Shown: piece by piece, positions 11,637-21,510 of the stretch
Position numbering within the stretch: position 1 is the first letter of the stretch
Layout: each line of letters starts with the position of its first letter
Assembly: GCF_021134715.1 (NCBI RefSeq)
Contig: NC_060025.1
Coordinates: 2,790,001-2,854,000, forward strand
DNA: 64,000 bases
Direction of reading: 5' to 3'
Source: Daphnia pulex
Lineage: Eukaryota; Arthropoda; Branchiopoda; Diplostraca; Daphniidae
Program-made: the position numbers and the translations under genes
Notes under the pieces: model-generated
The model's database searches: none
Seen by the model: the letters and a program-made list of their open reading frames with translations, nothing else
Told to the model about the DNA's origin: nothing

Positions 11637-12363
11637 AGACTGAAAGAAAAAAAGTACCTCCAGTTCGTGTGTGGTTTGAATTTGAAGAGGCTAATACCAC
11701 CACTGAAGAAGAATTGGAGTACGACAAGGATGCTAATCACTGGAAAGTTAATTTTTTAGGTCAAAGACAACCGTTTGGTATTACATTGTTTATGGATTGT
11801 GGGACCAAGGAAATGGACGAGAAAATAATCATTAACGGACTAGAGGGAATGTTTGTCACCCAAACTCTTTGTGACGTCCATTTCCAGTTTAAAGACGGAC
11901 AATCTGTTGGTGCCCACATCGTAATCCTTTCGGCCGGAAGTCCCGTTTTTTTAGCCATGTTCCAGTCAGGGCTTTTAGAATCAAAATCCCGAATAGTGGA
12001 CATCGACGACATTGAATTTGATGTGTTCCGGCAACTGCTCATCTATTTGTATACAGGAATGGCTCCCAAAGTGACAGAGGAATCCATCACTCAGTTGCTC
12101 TCGTGGCGTCTGATAAATACGGCGTGGAAGCTCTCAAGAATAAATGCGTTAATGTTTTGAAGACTCAACTGAAAATCAGCAACGCGATCTCAATTTTGGT
12201 TTGGGCTCACTTCCATTCCATTCCAAAGCTCTTAAAAAAAGCTATGTAATTTGTGTTGATAAATTGCAGTAAGCTCTCCCGTCAGCCCGAATGGATGGAA
12301 TTGATGAAGAACTATCCGGAACTATGTCTCGACATCACCCAACGCATCAGCGATCTTACATGA
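11637..12363 (+). pseudogene. BTB/POZ (SPOP-like) gene copy with a frameshift and a stop
   Basis: The sequence after the acceptor CCCCACAG (11629-11636) encodes a spacer, then a BTB/POZ domain: TLCDVHFQFKDGQ, VGAHIVILSAGSPVF, MFQSGLLES and the end FRQLLIYLYTGMAP, followed by the helical BACK-like part. The frame breaks near 12103, where one base seems missing: SITQLL continues as VASDKYGVEALKNKC only in the next frame. A TAA at 12247-12249 then interrupts that frame, which continues as KLSRQPEWMELMKNYPELC to TGA at 12361-12363. Intact relatives recruit substrates to cullin-3 ligases. No MATH domain is visible upstream. It is probably a decayed member of an expanded arthropod family; two sequencing errors are a less likely explanation. 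Confidence 0.75.
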
Positions 12364-14050
12364 ACTGTTATTTTTGTTTTTTATTTTCGTATTATTTTTC
12401 CACTACCATTAGAAGTGTCATTCCAATGATAAATGTGAACTCTTAAATTTGGCTTTCCTAGATTCTGAATAATTTGTTTCGCCCATAGTATTGTTTGATG
12501 ATAATCACATCCATGGTATTCAGTCCGAAAGTTGTTGGATATAACTAGGTGAATAGAAAGAAAGTCGATTTGTTTGGTGATAGTATTTTGGTGTATTTTG
12601 GTGACTTTACGATTTCATTTTGAAACTCCCTAAATCTGCATTAAACTATTGCTTATAAACAGAAGATACGTCACCATGAAACCCAAAAAATTTATGGCCT
12701 GACAGAAACCGAGTGTCGGAACTCAAAGGAAAGTACCACAGAAGACAGAATGCGATCGGCAAACGAGAAGACTACAACTACATTCATTTCATTGTATCTT
12801 AACGACTTAACGTTAACTATAAACATTTATGAATATTATTGATAGGTTGCCTTTACAATAGTCGGTTTCTGGAAATTATTGTTTGATCATAGCCTGCCTG
12901 GTTAAGTTATTGTAAAATATCTTGTACATTTTTTGGTATTCGAATTTTAAAATGTTCGCCAGTACTTCTTCATAGGCCACCTAGTGTTGGAATTATGTAC
13001 TTGTTTATCTTGTCAAGTTCTAATCCGCTGTCTGCTTTGTTCCTCGTGTTCTGCTGTTCTGCTAATGCACTTGGTTTTCCTTCACGAATAAAAATTCAGG
13101 TTGAGTCTATTGCCACGACTTTCCGTCTGCTTTTTCGTTACGCGACGGACCACACAGTCTATTGCCACGAAATAGTTTTCTTGTCAATAAACAACAGATT
13201 ATCTATTGCCACGAAAGCCTAGCGTCCCTCTCTTTTCTTGGCAATTGTTTTAGTTTTGTCTTTTGCTACGACATACTCTGACATCTTTCGTTACGTTTAA
13301 TAAACGCTTGTCTATTGCCACGAAATTTTTTAAAATTCATTTTTTCGATATTTTCTAATAACGTGCTTACCTAAGTTATTATTAGCATTATTATATCCTT
13401 CATTAAAGCCTAGCATTATTGGTATATTATATTTGTCTAGAATTTGACGTTTAACTGATTTCACACTAAATTAAACACGGCTTTTTTTCTGATGAAAAAC
13501 GTTCTACTCTTATCAATGTGTGCGTGCGTGAAACTAAAAAATACATAGGGGTTTTACTGATTGAAATGGTAAACATCATTACTCATAATACAGCTGTACT
13601 GAAGACTTCAGCCAGCTTAAGTAAAGCAGAATTAATCAGTATAGGATATAATATAATAATAATAATGTAATACATATTTAACGTGCACTTTTACAAATAA
13701 TATGGACAAAGGCACGGGATATGGGATATGGGATATGGGTACTTCTCAAAGAGATCATCTTTAATCTATTTTCTTTTAACTATGCTAAAATGTTATGTGA
13801 CGGGCTGACGGCCTTGAGCAGCCAGTTCGATGACAGGATCAGAAAATCACGCGTATTATGTGGACGGCCCCATAATCAATCAAAAACGCAATCGATTTTA
13901 ATCGGATATTTTTGAAAATAGATTCAAAATGACGAGCAAACTCGGCGGATTGAAATGATGTAACTTGATTAGCAATCCGACGTCTGTAACGTGACCTAAC
14001 AGTTCGTTGAAAAATTTTCAAGGTTACACGCACAGACGACCTGTTCTGAA
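12364..14050. other. Gene-free interval
   Basis: About 1.7 kb without supportable genes. It holds a CTCF-like core (GGCCACCTAGTG, 12975-12986), the repeated TCTATTGCCACGAAA motif (13106-13325) and a short (GGGATAT)3 repeat near 13716-13738. Confidence 0.6.
13106..13325 (+). repeat. Four spaced copies of a 15-bp motif
   Basis: TCTATTGCCACGAAA occurs exactly at 13158-13172, 13202-13216 and 13311-13325; a variant ending ACGACT is at 13106-13120. Spacing is 52, 44 and 109 bp. The intervening DNA contains CAATAAAC and AATAAACG, so this might be part of a 3' UTR or a decayed tandem array. Confidence 0.8.
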
Positions 14051-14241
14051 ACACCGGAAAATATGGCTGGAGGCGCTTTTTTCCTACCCCTCCCCTCGTG
14101 CTGTGCTACCCCTGTGCCCTTTTAACCTTGTGTTAAGTGCGTGGACCTTCAGTCACATCGCTCTTGTCCTTGGAGAAGCGTCTCTCTCTCTCGCTCTCTA
14201 CATTCTTCGATTACCCGTCTTTCGTGATAATCACAATCAAG
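14051..14241 (+). other. Candidate 5' non-coding exon upstream of the TIAR-like fragments
   Basis: A pyrimidine-rich stretch containing TTCAGTCACATCG ends at a good donor (AATCAAG|GTAAGA, junction at 14241). It lies just upstream of the TIAR-like ATG piece, so it may be the copied 5' leader of the donor gene. There is no coding support. Confidence 0.25.
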
Positions 14242-14624
14242 GTAAGACCCATTTTCTATCAAAATTGATTTTGTTGGTGTGTCGGGTTGTTTAGAGAACC
14301 CATATTGAATCGGAACATGTAATCCATCAGCTGGGGCTTTTTTTAAAATGTGAGTTTTAAATTTTATTTTTCTCTTGTAGAGTAGTGACACAAGTGTGTG
14401 TGTGTTTGTCGTGTCAGTCCTTTTATTTGCTTTTCTGGTTTTGTTCTTTTTCTTATTTTTGGGTCTTGTGGTTTTTTTGTTTTGTTTTTTTACGAGACGG
14501 AAAGGAAAAAAATAAAAATAAATGTTGTTGACAGACCCAGATGCAACTTCTGTGGCCAATTTTAGCAAAAATGTATTAATTTAATTGCCCAGAACACGCT
14601 GCCTGGAAGCTGAAGTCTAGAAAT

Positions 14625-15268
14625 ATGTCCGAAGAAGAGTCTCGCCCTTCTAGGTAAAAAATCAAATTTCGCCTTCGCTTTTAATTAACTTTCGTTAAAA
14701 TTAATTTTCGTGTGGGACCTGAGCCCGGAAATCGAGACGCACACGCTCCGCGATGCCTTCGCTGCTTTTGGAGAGATATCGTAAGTCCGACTACCCACAA
14801 AATTGTTTTTTTAATTTGAAATCAAATGTAAATTTTTTCTTTTGGTTGGGTGGTGGGGTTGGGGGATTGACAACCAAATAATTTTAATGGGGCCCAGCTT
14901 GGCCCGGCCCTTAATAATTTAATTTTTTTTTTTAACAGACTTTCAATTGCCACGTGAACCAGCTGGCCTCAGCGGATCTGACGGACGGTTTTACCTCTAT
15001 GATCTTTATCATCCTGGCGTTCAATTTTTAACTTACCAGCATGGGGATGGCGATTAACGTGAGCCTCCTTGTTGCCACGATTTTTAAGATTTTAAATGCG
15101 TGCTGGGTCCTTGCAGTCAACTCGGACAAGAAGGAAAATAGGGGAATGCTCAAATGGCAGTGCCTGTCTTCGCCAATCATCGCAGGGTTGGTCATAGTCT
15201 TCAGTGGTGGGCTGGCAAAATTATCCACTGATGGGGGGTTTTTCAAAAACGCAATTGAGGACAGATAA
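14625..15268 (+). pseudogene. Broken membrane-protein copy B behind TIAR/TIA-1 exon fragments
   Basis: Three pieces lie in order. 14625-14653 begins ATG, encodes MSEEESRPSR and ends at a GTAAAA donor. 14707-14780 encodes FVWDLSPEIETHTLRDAF plus AAFGEIS, the start of RRM2 of TIAR/TIA-1 (normally FVGDLSPE; the Gly is Trp here), and ends at a perfect GTAAGT donor. 14939-15268 follows the acceptor TTTTTTTAACAG and encodes a relative of the membrane protein at 10503-10838, sharing HVNQLASA, ILAFNF and AVNSDKKENRG. That part has an in-frame TAA at 15029-15031; the open part can restart at ATG 15041. No AG lies in the first intron, and the frame does not carry from the RRM2 piece to the last exon. 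It reads as a chimeric, non-functional assembly unless the 75-residue C-terminal ORF is used alone. Confidence 0.65.
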
Positions 15269-16325
15269 TTTGTTTCTTTTGTATGCGGCGGTGGAATAGA
15301 ACGCCTAGTATCCAGTTTTTCTTTCTTTGATTATTCCTGACTGCTGGTGTACTAATGATTGGTAGTACTATCAGAAATCGGAGAAAAATCGTCGAGAAAA
15401 GGATTACTTGATAAATCGTTCTATCACAGTGCAAAATAATGACAAAAAGCAATTATTTTGATTAAATATATAAATAATGTAAATATATATTTAAACTTTC
15501 ATTACTTGTTTTCAAAATGATTAATTAAAATGAGTAAATATTGTTATTCTACTTCAAAATGCAAAGGACATCAACACTTTCAATGTGTTCTTGAACAATA
15601 AAAAGATCTACACATAACTAAAAGAAAATGTTGGAGTGATGTGTACTGCAGTTTAACCCATAATAAAATTACCTATTGCTTACAATGATGCCATTTTAGA
15701 AAAGGATACAATTCCTGCCAGATTCCTTGGGGGGGGTGAAAGTATTGTAACTAAAGCAGACTTTGACTACTACCTGACGAAACACAATAAAGGCTGAAGA
15801 ACACTGAAGAGTTGACCCCTGGTTTCTTAATTACATAACATAACTTTGACAATTATTTTTTTTATATTTTTGTTATATACTTTTTAGAAGTCTTCTTCTT
15901 TAATATTACATTGTAGCTATGTTCAATACTAATAATGTAAAAGATATAGCAAAACTAAAAATGAATTTTGAACATTTTAAAAATGCAACTTCACCTTTTT
16001 CATCGATGATGTTTAAGTGACCGATCACAGCTATTTAATTACAAATCAGTTTGATCTGCACGAAATCCTTATGATTCGATTGGCATATGCCAAATTGCAG
16101 CAAATGAATGAAAACTTCGTTTACACCAAAGTAAATTATTTTAGGGTAGGTTTTTGTGAGCTTGTGGCGTATTTCTACATGAGTACATTGAAATATACTT
16201 GACAGTGATTGTATATTCTACTTATTGAATATGTAAAATTGCCATCGAGTACAAAAGATTGAAATCATGAGTACAGCAAAACCGATACTCACAGGTGCAA
16301 CGGCAGGATGAATAACCTGCACGCG
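15269..16325. other. Gene-free interval
   Basis: AT-rich DNA between the broken copy B and DHCR24. Apart from the inverted-repeat arm I see nothing supportable. Confidence 0.6.
15651..15835 (-). repeat. Dispersed inverted repeat, copy 2
   Basis: Reverse complement of the block at 4222-4396; the closest parts differ by only a few substitutions and short indels. It starts about 380 bp after the membrane-protein copy B stop. No ORF is shared. Confidence 0.8.
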
Positions 16326-18523
16326 CTAATCTCGAGCTGCACGGGAAACTTTACCATAGACACGAGGGAAAGCCTTGTCACAATCATATTTCTTCCGCAT
16401 TTGATTGTAAAGAGTGTGATCAAACATGGAATGGAATTCCTCTTCAGTCATGTAAGAATCGGCATAAAGCATCTGAAATCTGCCAAAGCAAAGAAACCAA
16501 ATGTCAAAAGAAGAGTTTGTACATGGAAATAAAATGTTTAAAATATACCCTTTAACACTTCGAACAAAACTCTCCACTCGTCGGGTTGTCTCAACTGGAT
16601 GGAAGTTACGCACTTTCGGTACTCCGTAAGTACCGATATCAACGTACAGCTCCTGCTTACCACTGGGGGAGCGAAGCATTCCAGGTGCCTTTGGAAGTTT
16701 AAAAGGGCAGAGCCATACAGGATAGATCTGACATGCATGAGATAAGAACACGCGGTTATAGGTATGAATATGTTGACAACAATGCAACAAAGTTCAGAGC
16801 ATACCTTCACTTCCTTTTCAAAGCAAAGAAGAGCATCTTTCAAGGTAGACATGGGAACCAACATATCCTGAATGAAATGGTTATTTTCGTAGAGTTCCTT
16901 GACAGTATCTCCTTGAGTCAATTTAAGTAGCGAGACTTTAGGTGGCACCATCCACCCGAACAAATAGCGGAACACGGGATGATTTCCAAATGGAATAATA
17001 TCCTGACAACCAAAAATTTCTATTAGCGAGTCCGTTAATCAGTCAAATAAATTAAAGACGTTTACCTGAATCTCCCAAAAGATGCTTCGTGAATGGCGGT
17101 GAAAATAATCACGTGTAGGAATATATTCGACTTGAGTTTCTTCAAGGCCCCAAAATGATTCAACGTGCTTGAAAAACCACGGCTTGTACCACCTGCTGAT
17201 GACATTCAGCTGAATTTTATGAATAAAATCAAATTAATTACTTGAACTTCGTAATCTTTGAATAATTATTTTACGATAGGGTCGTTACCTTGCCCGGTTC
17301 GGCAGAGTTGACCATGTTTGCAGTCATAATAACGCCACGATTTAGGCTAAACATGAGCCCTTCTACAAACTGATTGTTTTCTTCTTTCAGCGTTTCTTCT
17401 TCAAAAACGCGGCAAGCTTCATCCAGGGAGCTCACCGATTTGTACTCCAATCGCACAAATCTGCATAGTAAACAACAGTTAATCCAAAAATTTCCACAAA
17501 GAAAGATGTAAACTACCAAACTCACTGCAACGAAGGAACAATTTCAATTTCGACGGCGGTCAGGAATCCCAGAGTTCCATACGACCAAGGAATCGCATAA
17601 TACAGATCACTGTTTTCCTCCTAAAAGTAGGGAAAATGTTAAAAACATTAGGGAGAGAAATTTTAATTAGCTGCTTATTAATTATTCTGCCGTTACCTTG
17701 GAGCATTTAACGACAGAACCGTCGGCTACGACTAGTTCGAAAGACACGCAAATGTGCTGGAATAGGCCGTGTTTGTGCGACGACGTTTCTATGCCTGTTC
17801 CCATAATTAATCCTCCTGTAAAAACAAAAATAGAAAATTCAATTCACGAAGAATTATTTGTTTTATGTTTGCGTGATTGAATGACGTACCAACTGTTAAA
17901 TCGTCCATTTCTGGTAGAATGGGAATCGTCCAACCGAGTGGATTTAAAGTTGCCGAGAGCTGTCCCATGGAAACCAAGGGCTCCACACGAACAGTCTGCA
18001 AAAATGCGCAATCAATTGATTATTAGACAAATAAAGTGGCGTAATAGTCTACCTAAATGTTTTATGTACTTTTCTTTCAGTGTCAATTTCCAAGACATCC
18101 ATCAAATTGACTTTGACATTGAACAAAGTCTTTTTGTATTTGGGCTGCCTGAAACTGATAGTCTGCCATCCTGGACGAGCTGTGCACATGGGAGTGTTTC
18201 TACCTTGTTGATTCCATTCTCTTACCTGCAGGTAAAATGAAATTAGAACCCAGATTCAACATAAATTACAGAAAGAGAAATACCTGTTTCTGAACAAATT
18301 TAACACGCTCATCATGCTTCTTGGGAGCTGAATTCAGCTTGAAAATAATCCAGCTGCGTGCCAAGTGGTAAATGTCATAAACAAGGGAGAGGGGAAGCAG
18401 GAAAAAGCAAACAAAGACCCATCGGTAGTTAATCAGGATGTAAGCCAGCCAAGATTTGTCGGCAGGATTTTTGCTGGTTTGGGAATCTTGACCACCATGT
18501 CCATTTTCAGTTTTGCGACTCAT
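16326..18523 (-). CDS. DHCR24: Delta(24)-sterol reductase DHCR24 (seladin-1), complete
   Basis: Ten coding exons from high to low coordinate: 18284-18523, 18070-18225, 17890-17995, 17697-17815, 17526-17620, 17289-17460, 17066-17209, 16805-17002, 16549-16727 and 16326-16479; all frames join, giving 520 residues against about 516 in vertebrates. The enzyme reduces the C24 double bond of sterols in the ER membrane using FAD and NADPH. A hydrophobic segment around residues 30-55 ([20 protein letters not shown]) anchors it. The FAD-binding PCMH region has [29 protein letters not shown] and [18 protein letters not shown]. The C-terminus [13 protein letters not shown] with [10 protein letters not shown] matches the family end. 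The donor of exon 2 (GTACAT) is weak but is the one that joins in frame to TVRVEPL. Arthropods do not make cholesterol de novo; conversion of dietary desmosterol and similar sterols is the likely role. Confidence 0.97.
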
Positions 18524-18989
18524 CGTGGGAATTCCAAAACGGGACCGGCAATTGGGACGTGTGACTGAGAAGTGGACTTTTTAAGTCTCACCTCACCAAT
18601 GTTTAAAGATGTCTAGACTATTGAATAGTCCTGAAAATCACTTCCCTATACGTCAGAGTTTCAAAGTCCAACATTGACAACTATACAAATGTCTTGAAGC
18701 ATATCTCTGTAACTAAGGCGCCCCTTGGATACAGTTTTGCCGGGCAATGGGTATGTTGTATAACCTCCCAGTCCCCTCTTCTAATCCCATATGCCCATGG
18801 TATGCTATCATTGGCCTTGAACGTCACGTCTCACGATTCACGAAGCAGACGACAAGATGTTGCTGGAAGCTGCAGTATCACCTAAACAGAAGCTCCTTTA
18901 CGAGCAGCGCATCATCAATTAAATAACTGTAAAATACGATATTTTAAGGAGACCATAAACGTTTTTTTTTTATTTTTACAAGTTGGATG
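18524..18989. other. DHCR24 upstream flank and ALG14 downstream flank
   Basis: A 466-bp spacer between two minus-strand genes. TTTATT at 18969-18974 is an AATAAA on the minus strand, 16 bp beyond the ALG14 stop, so the ALG14 3' UTR may be very short. No TATA box is seen for DHCR24. Confidence 0.45.
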
Positions 18990-20009
18990 TTAAACGAGCC
19001 GTCCGAGAAAAACAGTTTGTGGGTATTTCGCATGTAATTCGGGCCACTGGACGATGGAACGATCGGCCAGAATAAACAACATCAATTTTCCCGTTAAGGA
19101 CAATGTGGTCACCCTGCAGATGCTTTCGACGAAGACGATTGTAGAGCGTTTGATAAATAAAGCCTTATCAAAAAAGAACGATCGTTAACCAAACTAATTA
19201 AGTTATATCGCATCTCTTTAGTCGTAATACCCTTAGGAGAAGAGCAATAACGCAAGGTGGAACGCAGGTGCCGGGACCATTACACAAAATCTGTCAAATT
19301 AAATAGAACAAAAGCATTATCATGCTATCTAGCATTAATAAACCAAGTTGATAAGCTGAGAAATGGGTGATTGGTGTTAATTGTCAAATTATTATGCAAC
19401 TACCAAATCTGGTTGGTAAGAAAACAATATTCTTAGAGAATCCAAAATTGATATTAGAAAGGAAAGGACGGTGCTGATCCACGACTGATGGACTTCCCTA
19501 CTCCTGGAAATGGCAACTGTCTGAAACTTTAAAACAAGAATGTATAATCAAATAGAGTTATTGAGGAAAAGGGTACACTTTTCTTGTGGGAACATCCACT
19601 TACCGAGTCAGCTGTGCTGACATGACTAGATTCCAGCTGTTGTACACGCTTGGCACTCATGTCATCTGTTCTCGCAACAAGATAAAGTCTTGGAGCAAAG
19701 TGTCGAAAATCGAGCGCAGAGAGGAGACGCACCATTTCACCGGTATGTCCGCCTGTAACGAAAAAAAAAAAGAAAAGAATCAGCTGTCACGACAAAAGCA
19801 GGTTCAATAACCAGCAACGCAAACGGACCCGATCCCATAACAATCAAAGTTTTAACTGGCTTCCGTCTGTTGGCCGGCCACAGAGATTCATCACGCCGAT
19901 CCCTGAAAAGAATCAGTTTAACAAGATGGACAACAACACAAGACACATAAGCAATTATAATGAGAAGGAGCGTTTGCCAAAACGTGATTTTGGCTTCTTC
20001 TTCTGTCAT
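18990..20009 (-). CDS. ALG14: UDP-GlcNAc transferase subunit ALG14, complete
   Basis: Five coding exons: 19829-20009, 19604-19752, 19404-19520, 19231-19290 and 18990-19163; all junctions are in frame, giving 226 residues. ALG14 anchors the catalytic ALG13 to the ER and helps make the second step of the dolichol-linked N-glycan precursor, adding the second GlcNAc. An N-terminal membrane segment (FWQTLLLIIIAYVSCVVVHL) is followed by KTLIVMGSGGHTGEMVRLLS, the motif ISRSREVHQSW, LILCNGPGTCVPPCV and IVFVESICRV, then the end VQWPELHAKYPQTVFLGRLV. All are family hallmarks. The codon for the first Gly of the GGHT motif is split by an intron with a GTCCGT donor, which is weak but required. For exon 3 the acceptor TTTCAG was preferred over TTAAAG; both are in frame. 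Confidence 0.96.
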
Positions 20010-20558
20010 CTTTGAGGAAATTTATCGTCTGCTCGCCGAAGCATCTTCTCACTCGACGTTTTGACCCACATTCCATTTTTTGGCAACGAATAAAAAGGTG
20101 AAATATAAATAAAACGACCGTCCCACACGATTACACCGAACGCACACGTACCAACAGTTTTCGTAAAGTGCGCGTGAAGAAGAAGAGGAAGTGAGCAGAC
20201 CGACAAAATGACGTTACTCGAAATAGGCGAGCGTAATACGGAACATATATAATAAGAAACGAGATAATGGCACCTTATTTTTTTTCTTTCATGAACAACA
20301 GAATTGCTCGGCAAGAAGAGTACCGTACTGTGTGTGAGCGTTAAGATACATAACATTCTTATGTGTTTTTTTTCCCCCAGCAAAATGGCGGATATTTTAG
20401 CCAAATGATTATATTATGTGCCACTTTTGTCTTGACTCGTTTTCTCTTGGCATCTTCACACCACCGCGTCGTGTAAAAAAGTTGAACGCTCCGTTCTCAC
20501 GGATCGTGCCATTATAATTCCATCACGAATTTTGCGTTTATTTTTCAAGTAAAAAGGG

Positions 20559-20597
20559 CGTGATATATCAAGTTATATATCACGAAGGCTATAAATA
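20559..20597 (+). promoter_or_regulatory. Perfect hairpin next to a TATA box
   Basis: Arms CGTGATATAT (20559-20568) and ATATATCACG (20575-20584) are exact reverse complements with a 6-base spacer. TATAAATA follows at 20590-20597. A short ORF of 22 codons starts with ATG at 20643, so this could be an unannotated promoter; no larger gene follows. Confidence 0.4.
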
Positions 20598-21493
20598 GAG
20601 GCAGCAACGCGAATAGGGAGCCCCAACTGTGACCAAAAACTAATGGCGAACAATTACCGCGGTTGTGGCTTATGTTTCTCGACCAAAATTGTTTCCTCTT
20701 TTTTTTTTTAATTAATTAAGGCCAAAAGTTGTCGACAAAAATATGTGAAACATGCGGAACGGGCAGAGCGGAACGATATGACATTCCGTTACGATTTAAC
20801 GTCTAATAGTTGGCTAGGAAAATCCAATAAGGCATAAAAATATCTAAAATTCAGGAATTTCGACTGCCCTACACACCTGCCAGGGGGAAAACTGGATAAA
20901 ACCAAAAATTAGGTCAAAAGTTGTCGGTGAAACTGTAAATCAAAAAATGTTTCGTCTTCGCGGGTGTCGAGAGAGAAATCGAATGAGACCAAGTCATCGT
21001 TACATTCAACGGGAGCGCTTAAGGGCGTTTCAAAAAATTACAATACACAAAACGGAATGTAATTTGTTGTAGAGCTACTCGGCAAAGAAATATTTGAGCC
21101 CGGGAGAGAACGAACGACCTTCGTGTCATCCGAATGAGAAGGCCAAGGTTGTTTGGCTGAGCAATGGCTGAGCAATGAGAAATATATAGTGCCGGTCGTG
21201 CGGGATAGTATTCCGACAGCCCATCTTATTATATATTACACACATGTCCATGATTTACTACTAGCTACATTCGGGCCACTCAAACTTTGTCTGTTGGGTG
21301 TGCTGATATAAACAAGTTCCGCTATACGGCACAGCCACACACACAACAACAACAACAACTAGACCCAAAAGTTGTTGCCGTGACGACGCGTGAACCTGAC
21401 CGGCTTTTTTTGAGCCGTCAGTCCCGCGGCATCCGAGAGACACAAATCAACAACCGAACGGCGAAAAAATCAGGTGGGAAGAGCTGAAGAAGC

Positions 21494-21510
21494 GCCGCTA
21501 CAAGTGGCGC
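21494..21510 (+). promoter_or_regulatory. CTCF-like core
   Basis: CCGCTACAAGTGGCGC resembles the CTCF core CCASYAGRKGGC with a few mismatches. Confidence 0.3.

Noticed and set aside
12247-12270. Possible tiny intron (GTAATT ... TTGCAG) removing the BTB stop
   Set aside because: About 24 bp is too short for a spliceosomal intron, and the frame reads through it as protein-like sequence.
13106-13325. CRISPR-like array of short repeats
   Set aside because: Repeats are only 15 bp, spacing is irregular, and the genome is eukaryotic.
16538-16975. 145-codon minus-strand ORF spanning two DHCR24 exons
   Set aside because: It reads through an intron; the spliced model is in frame and matches the family.
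20006-20404. 132-codon minus-strand ORF upstream of ALG14
   Set aside because: It overlaps the ALG14 promoter area and has no family features; likely chance.
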